The translations under genes were made by a program, and so were the position numbers. A DNA stretch of 12,606 nt, taken from positions 50,731 through 63,336 of the forward strand of contig PADE01000114.1 of assembly GCA_002702965.1 (NCBI GenBank), given 5' to 3'. This document shows positions 1 through 7,747 of this stretch, piece by piece (the first letter of the stretch is position 1; each line of letters begins with the position of its first letter). The notes below the pieces were generated by a model that worked only from the letters and a program-made list of their open reading frames with translations, was not told where the DNA came from and did not search any database. This stretch comes from Planctomycetaceae bacterium (lineage in GTDB: Bacteria > Planctomycetota > Planctomycetia > Pirellulales > Pirellulaceae).

Positions 1-98
1 CACCGCCGGTGATTGTCTGGACCGGAATTGCCCGCTTTCCACGATGCGGCTGTCCGCGTGACGACCAGAGGGCTGTCCCGCTGTCCGACGGCCGCGAA

Positions 99-662
99 TC
101 AGTGGGGGACCGATCGAGTGGTGGCAGTTCCAACTCGGCGGGTAGCGGCGCGTTGAGACCGCGTCGTAAGACGCCGTGCGGACTGCCGAAGCCGTGCAGC
201 CGAAGGAGGTTGGCGATAGCTGGCTTTCTTGGCGGGTGTCGGCTCGAGCACCTCCACTTCGCCTTCGTTGAGTTCTTCGACAGAGTGGATTTGACCGCAG
301 TGCTCGCATGCATCTGGGTGTGAGAACTGGGAATCTTGGCAGTCTCCGCAGAAGCGAACACCCCACAGATGTGACAGAATGGGAAGCAGTGGCGGCAGAC
401 AACCGTGTGCGTGGAGTGCTGATCCACCGCACGCATCGCAGACCCCCGGCGGATCGCTGATCCACTCGTCGACGTAGACTTCGCCGCACCCGGCGTCGAG
501 CGTCAATGCCTGATGGGCGCGCCCCCCGATGGTGGTCGCGTGATGGCCCAAGGGCCCGCACTGGAGGCAACTCGAGTGAGGCAAGTGGCACCCCGAGACA
601 CCGCTGAGCAGCAGTATGCCCGCTATGGAGTTGATCACGGCCCACCTTGTTTTCTGCATCAT
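99..662 (-). CDS. Cys-rich planctomycete lipoprotein, function unknown (187 aa)
   Basis: I do not know the function of this protein. Residues 1-25 form a lipoprotein signal: basic start (MMQKTRW), a hydrophobic stretch at about 9-22, and a lipobox V22-S23-G24-C25, so Cys25 is the predicted lipidated residue. The mature part has four CxxC pairs (C32/C35, C75/C78, C105/C108, C119/C122). The last two, separated by ten residues, resemble a zinc-ribbon knuckle pair. The segment GCGEVYVDEWISDPP (residues 58-72) resembles a motif I recall from hypothetical secreted planctomycete proteins. The C-terminal 40 residues are Arg/Ser/Thr-rich and probably disordered. The tandem ATG start is supported by an AAGGAA ribosome site 8 nt upstream. 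The gene lies 216 nt downstream of the esterase gene, so it may have its own promoter. A metal-binding or surface-structural role is inference only. Confidence 0.75.
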   Translation of the reverse strand: MMQKTRWAVINSIAGILLLSGVSGCHLPHSSCLQCGPLGHHATTIGGRAHQALTLDAGCGEVYVDEWISDPPGVCDACGGSALHAHGCLPPLLPILSHLWGVRFCGDCQDSQFSHPDACEHCGQIHSVEELNEGEVEVLEPTPAKKASYRQPPSAARLRQSARRLTTRSQRAATRRVGTATTRSVPH

Positions 663-670
663 CGCGTCGG

Positions 671-676
671 TTCCTT
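671..676 (-). promoter_or_regulatory. Ribosome binding site of the Cys-rich lipoprotein gene
   Basis: The minus strand reads AAGGAA here, 8 nt before the tandem ATG start at 662. It is one of the few good Shine-Dalgarno matches in the window and supports that start. Confidence 0.6.
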
Positions 677-817
677 GCGTGTCTCTGGCGTCCGTGACGG
701 GTGGCTATCGTCAACGCCGGATGTGGACCGGTGGCTGGCGGCGCGTGTTGGGTCGCTCGGTGACTTCCCACACCCGATCCCAGTGAGGTTTCCGCCCGGT
801 CTTGCTAGGAGCTATAT

Positions 818-877
818 CGGCCGCAGAACCGGCAAAATCGAGAAAATCGCTACAACCGTTACCGTTTGCTGCGGCCG
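818..877. repeat. Interrupted 9-bp inverted repeat just after the esterase stop codon
   Basis: CGGCCGCAG at 818-826 is the exact reverse complement of CTGCGGCCG at 869-877, with 42 nt between. The right arm ends two bases beyond the minus-strand stop codon of the 700-residue hydrolase. The intervening sequence is AT-richer than its surroundings and holds a direct repeat, AAAATCG twice. It could fold in the mRNA 3' end and slow transcription into the lipoprotein gene, or be a protein site. There is no T-run typical of an intrinsic terminator. The rest of the 663-878 spacer shows no feature I can name. Confidence 0.4.
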
Positions 878-878
878 G

Positions 879-2981
879 CTATTTGAGCCGCAGCGTCGCG
901 GCTGCGCCGGCCGATTCAAACAACGCACGGATACGCTCGCGATCCGCCTCAGCGACGTCGATCAGCGTCACTCTGCGGGGTGCTAGCATGCCCAGGACTT
1001 CGGGTATGTCGCAGACCCGCAGCACGTTCAGAAATGCGGGAGCGCCCGGTTGCATATGCGATGTGAGCGGTCGATTCGCGCATACGCTGGCGATCTCTTC
1101 CCGCTCGAACAGCGCCGCATACGCTGCCAGAATTCCTGCCCCGCGGGCGCCCGCGACATGGATCGTGGCGCTGGGGAACTGCTGGCGCAGCGCTCGCGCG
1201 GCGGCGATGATGTCACCCACCCGGCCGGCGTCCACCGTCGTCCCCAACAGCGCGTGTGAACGCTCGACATAATTGGGGGGATTCTTTTGCGTCCACTTCG
1301 AACTACCGCGACCGCGGGGAGCGCAGACGACGAGCGCGTCGTTTGGCCGTAGCTCGGGGGTCAACCAAGCGGGCTGCGCACGGATCGGTTGGTCGCCCTC
1401 GATCAACAGCCAAATGCGGGCTGCCCGTGTTAGGTCCCGCGACCCTTCCAAGGCCCGCAATGTGATTCGCAGTCCCGGTTCGCTGGCCAGAGCCCAAACA
1501 CCGTTTGAGAGTGGCTCGAGTGGCTGTCCCGGCGCGCCGCGCGCCGGGAGCGTTCGAAACGAGGCTGCTCTTAAGCGCCGCAGGAGTTCGGACCGCCAGC
1601 GCGCGAATTGACCCGGCTGAGGGAGCGGCGGCTCGGCCATCGGCACGAAGTGACGATCGATCACGGTGTTGCGCTGATCGGTTGGTAGATCGTCATCGGT
1701 TCGAAATACCCGCAGCCGCTCGGGTGCGATCGGGTGATCACCGCTGCGCGGTCCACGGACCAGATCGACTTCGCTATCGGTGACTTCTGCCGCTTGTCCC
1801 TTGAGATGCAGGTTTAAGAAACGAAACGTACTTTGGCGGATGTCTTGTCGATACGCGTGTCCGCCGATACTGACCACCGCGTCCACGCGATCCCCCGCAC
1901 CGTACAGGCTGTACAGACGCTCGAGCCGCTGAATCACGCGCTGATTGGCATCCATCGGAAAGATCTGATCGTTGTCACTGTTGACGAACAATTGTGGCCG
2001 CGGTGCGATCAGCGCGGCGATGCGGGCCCACGGCCAGCGGAACGTGTTGTAGAAGAACATGCAGTCGCAGTGGCCGTTGATGACGCGATGAGGAACATAT
2101 GCCGGCAGGTCGGCCATCCCGCTGACCGCGACCGCGACTTTGACCCGCGGATCCGCGGCTGCGATCCAAAACGTCGATGCACCGCCGCCGCTGATTCCGG
2201 TGACCGCGATCCGCTCGGGATCGACGTCGGATCTGCCCGACAGATAGTCGATCCCCCGGATCCCATTCCAGCATTCCACACCCGCCGGCGTATAGCCCCG
2301 GCTATGCCACCACCAGCGATTTTCCCGATACGTTCCGTGGTGGGTTGCTCCGATTTCGCCCAGCTGGAGCGTGTCGACGATCAGACAGACGTAGCCATGC
2401 CGGGCGAACCAGATTCCGTGGGACTGGAACGCCGTCTTGTTTCCGTTGCGCCCTCGACCCGAGTGGCCACAGACATAGAAAATTGCCGGCAGACGCTGGT
2501 TTGCGGCGACCACAGCAGGTCGGTACAGATTTCCCGTCACGTACAAGCCGGGGCGGCTCTGATAGTGGATCATGTCGACGATGTAATCGTCTGTGCGAAG
2601 CGAACCGGTGATCGTGGCGCACAGAGGTGTACGATCTGGACGTGGCTGCAGACCGAGCATGTAGAACAATTCACTCCGGTAACCCGGGCGGGCCTTCTTC
2701 CAGGCCTCGACAGACTTCAGGTCTTGGTCAAAACCGTTGAAGACGCTCGTGGTTTCGCGCGCCAAGTATGCCTGGATTGGCCCGTCACCCGGGTGTTCGC
2801 GGTCGGGCGTTCCCAGAGGTTGTCCGCGGGCGTCCGTCAGGGTCAGCAGCAGGACAACGCAGCAGCAGGCCCACCGGGCGCGGGAAACCCGGGTTCTGAA
2901 TGGCCCTGTGACTCGAGCACGCGCTGTGGTTCCGTTTTTCGAAGATGCTGCGAGCAATCGAGTCGGTGAATCCATCGTCAC
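879..2981 (-). CDS. Secreted acetyl-xylan-esterase-like alpha/beta hydrolase with a degenerate second hydrolase lobe (700 aa)
   Basis: Predicted exported serine hydrolase, most like the acetyl xylan esterase / dienelactone hydrolase-like enzymes common in Planctomycetes. A basic stretch then a hydrophobic core (about residues 36-51, WACCCVVLLLTL) looks like a signal peptide with a long n-region. The catalytic lobe spans about 100-400: CGHSGRG (171-177) as the oxyanion-side strand, nucleophile Ser264 in GISGGG, acid probably Asp338 in NSDNDQIFP, and His375 in GGHAY. A second lobe, about 500-700, repeats the fold (CAPRGRG at 553-559, then GARGAG at 611-616), but Arg613 occupies the nucleophile site, so it is probably non-catalytic. 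The first in-frame start is GTG at 2981; ATG two codons later (2975) is equally possible, and no strong ribosome site decides. It begins 11 nt after the ABC permease stop, so co-transcription is likely. The substrate, for example acetylated polysaccharide, is inferred from the family. Confidence 0.85.
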   Translation of the reverse strand: MTMDSPTRLLAASSKNGTTARARVTGPFRTRVSRARWACCCVVLLLTLTDARGQPLGTPDREHPGDGPIQAYLARETTSVFNGFDQDLKSVEAWKKARPGYRSELFYMLGLQPRPDRTPLCATITGSLRTDDYIVDMIHYQSRPGLYVTGNLYRPAVVAANQRLPAIFYVCGHSGRGRNGNKTAFQSHGIWFARHGYVCLIVDTLQLGEIGATHHGTYRENRWWWHSRGYTPAGVECWNGIRGIDYLSGRSDVDPERIAVTGISGGGASTFWIAAADPRVKVAVAVSGMADLPAYVPHRVINGHCDCMFFYNTFRWPWARIAALIAPRPQLFVNSDNDQIFPMDANQRVIQRLERLYSLYGAGDRVDAVVSIGGHAYRQDIRQSTFRFLNLHLKGQAAEVTDSEVDLVRGPRSGDHPIAPERLRVFRTDDDLPTDQRNTVIDRHFVPMAEPPLPQPGQFARWRSELLRRLRAASFRTLPARGAPGQPLEPLSNGVWALASEPGLRITLRALEGSRDLTRAARIWLLIEGDQPIRAQPAWLTPELRPNDALVVCAPRGRGSSKWTQKNPPNYVERSHALLGTTVDAGRVGDIIAAARALRQQFPSATIHVAGARGAGILAAYAALFEREEIASVCANRPLTSHMQPGAPAFLNVLRVCDIPEVLGMLAPRRVTLIDVAEADRERIRALFESAGAAATLRLK

Positions 2982-2992
2982 ATTTTGCCCGC

Positions 2993-4234
2993 TTATTCGT
3001 AGCGAAGTGCGTCGATGGGATCGAGTTGGCTGGCGCGAAATGCCGGGAAAAAACCGAAAAACATTCCCACCGCTGCGGAAAAGAAAATGGCCGCGATGGC
3101 GGCCGGAATCGAGACCACGATCGGTAAGTTCATGTCGGGATTCAGTTGATTGAGGAGGGTCGAGACTCCGATCGAGGCACCGAATCCGAGCGAAAACCCG
3201 ACGATGCCCCCGATAAAGGAGAGCACCACGGCTTCCAGCAGAAACTGCCGCAGGATATCCCAGGAACTGGCGCCGACCGCCATACGAATACCGATTTCCC
3301 GGGTTCGTTCGGTGACCGAGACGAGCATGATATTCATGATGCCGACTCCGCCGACGAGTAGTGAAATCCCGGCGATTGCCGACAGCATGGCGGTCAGACT
3401 ACCCATGATCATCCCCAGCATCTGGGAAATTTCGTCCATTGTCTGAACTTGGAAATCGGCCTTGGCACCGGGGGTGATCCCGTGGCGATCGGACAGCAAA
3501 TACTCAATTTCCTGTTTGGCCGTTGCGCTTCCCTCCACGGTCCGGGCGGAAGCCATGATGGCATGTACGTCGTTGTAGGGGGAGCCGTGCAGTCGCTTGC
3601 GAACGGTTGTGTAGGGCATCAAGACGATGTTGTCCTGATCCTGTCCCATCATGTTTGCCCCTTTGACTTCCAGGACGCCGACGATGCGTAGCGGAATGTT
3701 GTTGATCCGAATGGTCTCTCCCACCGGGTTGCGTGTCTGGAATAGTTTGGCGACCAGGGTGTGACCGATCACGCAGACCTTCTCCGCCGAGGCGATTTCT
3801 CGCTCGCCAAAAAAGCCACCCTGACGGATCGGCCAGCTGCGAACGAGTGGATAATCGGCTCCTACCCCGTACATCTCGCTGGGGTTCCAGTTGGTATTTC
3901 CGTAGATGACCTGCCCCGCCGTTCCGACGAGTGGTGAGGCGGCCAGCACCGCCGGACATTCGTCGCGGATGGCCTTCGCGTCGTCCGAAGTAAGGGTGAT
4001 CTCTCGACCTTGTCGGACCCCTCTCGATTCGTCCTGGGCCGGCATGATCACGATCATGTTCGTTCCCAGCGTTGCCAGCTGACTCTGAATGAGCTGTTTT
4101 GCACTCTCACCGAGAGAGACCATCGTCGTCACGGCGGCGATACCGATCACGACGCCTAGAATCGTCAGGCCGGCTCGCATTTTGTTCTTGCGGAGGGCCC
4201 GCAAGGCGACGCGAAACGTGAGTAGTACATTCAT
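2993..4234 (-). CDS. MacB/FtsX-type ABC transporter permease (413 aa)
   Basis: Inner-membrane permease of the MacB family, which works with a separate or fused ATPase to drive mechanotransmission across the envelope, for example in lipoprotein or macrolide/peptide export. The architecture is classic: TM1 at about residues 20-41 (RAGLTILGVVIGIAAVTTM), a periplasmic MacB core domain at about 45-270, then three C-terminal helices at about 278-303, 330-353 and 373-395. The FtsX signature GIMNIMLVSVTERTREIGIR (298-317) and the terminal PAFRASQLDPIDALRYE are intact. I chose the ATG at 4234 because MNVLLTFRVALRALRKNKMR is the usual family start; the in-frame GTG at 4273 would add 13 atypical residues. 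No ATP-binding subunit or membrane-fusion protein is encoded in this window. The gene follows the HTTM-DCC cluster after 233 nt and precedes the esterase by 11 nt. The subfamily assignment is firm, the transported substrate unknown. Confidence 0.92.
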   Translation of the reverse strand: MNVLLTFRVALRALRKNKMRAGLTILGVVIGIAAVTTMVSLGESAKQLIQSQLATLGTNMIVIMPAQDESRGVRQGREITLTSDDAKAIRDECPAVLAASPLVGTAGQVIYGNTNWNPSEMYGVGADYPLVRSWPIRQGGFFGEREIASAEKVCVIGHTLVAKLFQTRNPVGETIRINNIPLRIVGVLEVKGANMMGQDQDNIVLMPYTTVRKRLHGSPYNDVHAIMASARTVEGSATAKQEIEYLLSDRHGITPGAKADFQVQTMDEISQMLGMIMGSLTAMLSAIAGISLLVGGVGIMNIMLVSVTERTREIGIRMAVGASSWDILRQFLLEAVVLSFIGGIVGFSLGFGASIGVSTLLNQLNPDMNLPIVVSIPAAIAAIFFSAAVGMFFGFFPAFRASQLDPIDALRYE

Positions 4235-4467
4235 GACGACAGTGTGGTATCCCAGCGAGTGTGGCTGCGCCACCGAGAGCCGTTACGCAAAAGCGTTAGT
4301 GAAAACGTCCAATCAGCCATCTTAATCGGCCCCGCCGGCCGCGAGCAAGCCGGACCCGTGGCGCGGACTCGCCGGCAACCGGTTTATGTTTTTGGGTCGG
4401 GGGGTCAGAGGTGTCGCCGCGTGGTTCACCGGGACCCATTCTGCCGTGGGATCGGAGTTTAGGGCGG

Positions 4468-5751
4468 TTACCGCGCCACCGCGGCCGCGCGCAACGTCTT
4501 TTGCCAGGGCGATTGCGGGTCCGCTCGGGTGGGCGCCACCGGGCAGGGTGGGGACGGTTTGCGGGCGAACCAGTGGTAGACACTCGGTCCCAACAGGTTG
4601 AGTGGTGGAACATAGAGTACCAGCGCTGGAAGAAAGCTCAGTGGCGATCGGCACAGCACATCGCGCCAGCCGAAAAATCCGCACAGCAGTCGACCGTCGG
4701 GTGTGGCAACATGCATTTGTTCGGACAAGCTTTCCTGGGATACCGGTAGCCCCAGTTCGCGGTGTTTTGGATCGCGGAAGTCGACCCAGCTAATACGGCG
4801 GAACCAGTCCAACAGATTCAACCACCGGCGGCTGCGCGCACAGCGTGAGCACTCTCCATCGTAGAGCACGACGGTTGCCCCGCACTCGGGGTGGGTGAAG
4901 ACCAGATAGAGCGACAGCATCTGGTAACTGAAGGTGCCGACGCTGATCGACAGGTCGATCCCGAGGTGGAACATGATGCCGGTCGCCAGGGCGGCCCGCC
5001 TGGTGCGTGCAAACACCAACCCGAGTGGGATCAAACCACCGAGCAACCAGGCGGTCAGACTGCATCCCTGGTCACCAATCAGTGGGATTGGATGCGCGGC
5101 CAGCGGACCCCGCAGCGAACCGCTGGCGCGGAGGATCTCGAGGATTTCGCCGCTCATCCAAACGCCGTTGCACCTCCAGACAAATGTAGCGCCGTAGATC
5201 GAGAGGACCAGCAGTTGCAACAGTCGCAGTGTCAGAACGGACGCCTTGCGGTGCTGGCGCCGCGGGTCGGCCAGCAGTGCATCGAGACTGAAATGCCGAC
5301 CGCAGGGCGTTGCGGCCAAGATCCAGAGGACGATCAGGAACAGAAACAGGTGGTGATGAAAATTCCACTGGCTCAACAGAAACAGGTAGGAGCACGTCGT
5401 CGCGGTGGCGATCGCCACCAGCCGCGTCGCCAGGCCGACCATCAGCAAAACGGCTAGTACCAGCAGCCCCTCTTCGAGCCGAGCGAACCAGAAGGGGTTG
5501 GGCAGCCAAAGCCAATCGAAGTAGGGCATCCGCCAGCCGTCGAGCAGGTGCGCGACTTCCCACATCGACCGATCGGGAAAATGGAGCGTCGTGGCGGGCA
5601 GCCGAAACAACCCATCGACTCCGCTACATGTCATTACCAGGCAAGCGCCAAGAAAAATTCTCAACAGACAATAGCGGTGCGCAGCGGTCTCGGCGAACCA
5701 GAACCGGTTCCAACGGTGTAGCCAGGGTCGGGTTGGTGCGGGGTGATTCAC
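4468..5751 (-). CDS. HTTM-DCC fusion membrane protein, paralogue without C-terminal module (427 aa)
   Basis: Residues about 15-290 form an HTTM domain, the polytopic fold shared with vitamin K-dependent gamma-carboxylase. Landmarks are LSQWNFHHH (126-134), FSLDALL (154-160), FVWRCNGVWMSG (190-201) and FHLGIDLSISVGTFSYQML (261-279). Residues about 294-398 form a DCC (DUF393) thiol-disulfide oxidoreductase-like domain with its DxxCxxC motif: D298, C301, C304. The protein ends about 25 residues after the DCC domain, where its neighbour continues into a further module. Arg193 replaces the lysine seen at the matching place in the neighbour (K203). The start is GTG at 5751, 21 nt after the stop of the upstream paralogue, so translation is probably coupled. 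It is clearly a tandem paralogue of the 642-residue protein. The reaction and substrate are unknown; a quinone- or thiol-linked membrane redox or modification role is inferred from the domains. Confidence 0.88.
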   Translation of the reverse strand: MNHPAPTRPWLHRWNRFWFAETAAHRYCLLRIFLGACLVMTCSGVDGLFRLPATTLHFPDRSMWEVAHLLDGWRMPYFDWLWLPNPFWFARLEEGLLVLAVLLMVGLATRLVAIATATTCSYLFLLSQWNFHHHLFLFLIVLWILAATPCGRHFSLDALLADPRRQHRKASVLTLRLLQLLVLSIYGATFVWRCNGVWMSGEILEILRASGSLRGPLAAHPIPLIGDQGCSLTAWLLGGLIPLGLVFARTRRAALATGIMFHLGIDLSISVGTFSYQMLSLYLVFTHPECGATVVLYDGECSRCARSRRWLNLLDWFRRISWVDFRDPKHRELGLPVSQESLSEQMHVATPDGRLLCGFFGWRDVLCRSPLSFLPALVLYVPPLNLLGPSVYHWFARKPSPPCPVAPTRADPQSPWQKTLRAAAVAR

Positions 5752-5772
5752 AACCGCTCGTTCACAAGCGTG

Positions 5773-7701
5773 TCAGGGAGAGGGTACGTTGGGTCGGTCC
5801 GTCTTGTTGGCAGACAGCGGAAACGATAGTCGCTCCACGGGCGACGGGATACCATCGCCCGTGCCGTCGATCGTCGTCAATTCATCAAACAGTGGGTCGC
5901 GAAAAGCGAGTGACTGGTGAATCACAAGAGGTTCGTTGATCGCGTAAAACAGACGGGCTTCGATCGCCACCGCACCCGCGGGTCGCTGTGGAAACAGATG
6001 CCCCTGGTACTGGCGAATCCAGTGCCGGATGGCCCCCAGCCCGTAGCGTGTACGGCGAGACCGTTGCGCGCTGTCGGCAAATGCGGATTCGGGTTGGCGC
6101 GGTGCCACCTTGGCGGCCATCCCGCGCAGTGTACCGTTGGGAAAGTGGGGCTGTCGCGACCCGTCCGCAAAAACCCACTCGTAGACCACTAGGTAACGGG
6201 TATTTTCGCCGAACATTCCCCAGCCAAAGCGCGCATCCCGCTGGAGCAGCGAGCGGAGTGGTAGACCGATCAGCAGCGCCACACCAGCGGCCAGAGTGAG
6301 TTGTCGAAGGCACTGCCTGACCACCGAGCTCGGCGGTGTCGGTCCGGAATGCTTCGGTGCCGGATTTACGGTGGGCACCGAGCCCGTTGGAGAGCGTATT
6401 GCGTCTCCGGTGAGACGCAGCGTGTCTCGCCATACGCGTTCCTGCGGGGCGGGAAGCGGTACTTCGCAAACAATACGTCGGCGCGCTGCGATCCACTGAT
6501 AGAGACGGTTTCCCAACCAGCCGAGCGGAGGTAGAAACAGCAGAAAGGAGGGGATAAAGGTGAGTGGAAACGACTGCAGCAGGTACCTCCACCCGGTAAA
6601 CCCAGGCAGCAGTCTTCCCGCCGGTGTGATCACCCACATCGTCCGCTGTAGTTGCTCGTCGGTTAGCCTTGGCAGCTGGTCGCGCAGCTGCGGATCGCGA
6701 AAGTTGACCCAGGTAAGACGGCACCAGACATCGCACAGGTTGGCCCATCGGCGGCTGCGGCGGCAGATGCCACAGTCTCCGTCAAACAGCACCACCGTCG
6801 CGCCGCATTCGCTGTGGATGAACGCCAAGTAGAGCACCATCATCTGGTAGCTGTAGGTGTTGACGCGCATCGTTGCGTCGATCGAGACGTGCAACACCAG
6901 GCCTGCCAAGATCGCCCAGCGGCGGGTAGGCCGAAACAACAGCCCCAACGGCAGGAACCCTTCGATCGCGAGCGTTCCCAGGCTGAGCGTTTGAGATCCG
7001 AGGCGGTTGAGCCAAGGGGCGAAGGGGCCCTGCATGGTTCCGGTCTCTACGAACAGCGTCATGATTCGTCCGCTCAACCAGCCTTCGTTCAGCTTCCATA
7101 AGAAAGTGCACAGATAGATCAGACAGACGAGCACCTGCAACAACCGCAGCGGCAACAGGGTGCCCGTGGGATCGGGCAGCTGGCGTGGTCGCAGCAGTGC
7201 GTCGAGGCTGAACGTACGACCGCTGGGCCAGATCGCGAGGATCCACAACACGGGGACGAACAGCAGTAGGTGGTGGTAGTAGTTCCACTGGCTGAGAAAG
7301 AACAGGTAAGAGAACAGCGTGGCGGTGAGGGGCGCAACGAGCCGTGTTCCGAGGCCAACCGTCAGCAATAGGCTCAGCGCGAGCAGGATCTCTTCGAGTC
7401 TTCCGAACCAGAAGGGCGTCGGCAGGGGCAGCCATTCCAGCCACGCGTAAGGCGCGTGAAAGGTGTCCAGCATCTGACGGACCGGCCAGAGGGTGCGGTC
7501 CGGAAACTGGGCGGCGATCGAATCGATACGGAACAGACCGGTCGCACCAGTGATGCGCAGCACCAGTGTGAAGCCAAAACAGAGTCTCAATAGTCCCAGC
7601 GTGTGCAGTCGGCTGGGGGCGAACCAGAACTGGCTCCAGTAAAATGCCAGCCAGCTGGCACCGCGTAAGCCGCCGTGGTTGGGGTGTCTGTCGGTACTCA
7701 T
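5773..7701 (-). CDS. HTTM-DCC fusion membrane protein with C-terminal membrane-plus-beta module (642 aa)
   Basis: Three modules in one chain. The HTTM domain (about 15-300) has LSQWNYYHH (136-144), FSLDALL (164-170), FLWKLNEGWLSG (200-211) with Lys203 at the position that aligns, from memory, with proposed catalytic base K218 of human GGCX, and VNTYSYQMM (280-288). The DCC/DUF393 domain (about 303-405) has D307, C310 and C313 (FDGDCGIC). After a Pro/Ser-rich linker (about 435-460) comes one hydrophobic segment (about 467-485) and a soluble module opening with RFGWGMFGEN (491-500) and reaching the C-terminus. That last module is homologous to the separate 189-residue protein encoded just upstream. 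ATG at 7701 follows that gene by 46 nt, and the next paralogue starts 21 nt downstream, so this is the middle gene of an operon. No clear ribosome site precedes the ATG. Domain calls are firm; function is not established. Confidence 0.9.
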   Translation of the reverse strand: MSTDRHPNHGGLRGASWLAFYWSQFWFAPSRLHTLGLLRLCFGFTLVLRITGATGLFRIDSIAAQFPDRTLWPVRQMLDTFHAPYAWLEWLPLPTPFWFGRLEEILLALSLLLTVGLGTRLVAPLTATLFSYLFFLSQWNYYHHLLLFVPVLWILAIWPSGRTFSLDALLRPRQLPDPTGTLLPLRLLQVLVCLIYLCTFLWKLNEGWLSGRIMTLFVETGTMQGPFAPWLNRLGSQTLSLGTLAIEGFLPLGLLFRPTRRWAILAGLVLHVSIDATMRVNTYSYQMMVLYLAFIHSECGATVVLFDGDCGICRRSRRWANLCDVWCRLTWVNFRDPQLRDQLPRLTDEQLQRTMWVITPAGRLLPGFTGWRYLLQSFPLTFIPSFLLFLPPLGWLGNRLYQWIAARRRIVCEVPLPAPQERVWRDTLRLTGDAIRSPTGSVPTVNPAPKHSGPTPPSSVVRQCLRQLTLAAGVALLIGLPLRSLLQRDARFGWGMFGENTRYLVVYEWVFADGSRQPHFPNGTLRGMAAKVAPRQPESAFADSAQRSRRTRYGLGAIRHWIRQYQGHLFPQRPAGAVAIEARLFYAINEPLVIHQSLAFRDPLFDELTTIDGTGDGIPSPVERLSFPLSANKTDRPNVPSP

Positions 7702-7747
7702 GGTCGGAGCGGTCGGCGCTCGGTTCCCGCTTGATACTGGGGTCCGC

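Noticed and set aside
1..98. Possible gene or terminator at the left edge
   Set aside because: Only 98 bases follow the lipoprotein stop. The plus-strand frame here runs antisense into that gene, and I see no convincing hairpin with a T-run.
1833..2969. Plus-strand frame of 378 codons opposite the esterase
   Set aside because: It is antisense to the well-supported hydrolase with an intact triad, and its translation has no recognisable domain. High GC leaves the opposite strand open.
4235..4273. GTG start 13 codons upstream for the ABC permease
   Set aside because: The extra residues do not look like the family, and ATG 4234 gives the standard N-terminus.
4281..4300. Short palindrome acgc-aaaa-gcgt ahead of the permease as a terminator
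   Set aside because: The stem is only four base pairs with no following T-run.
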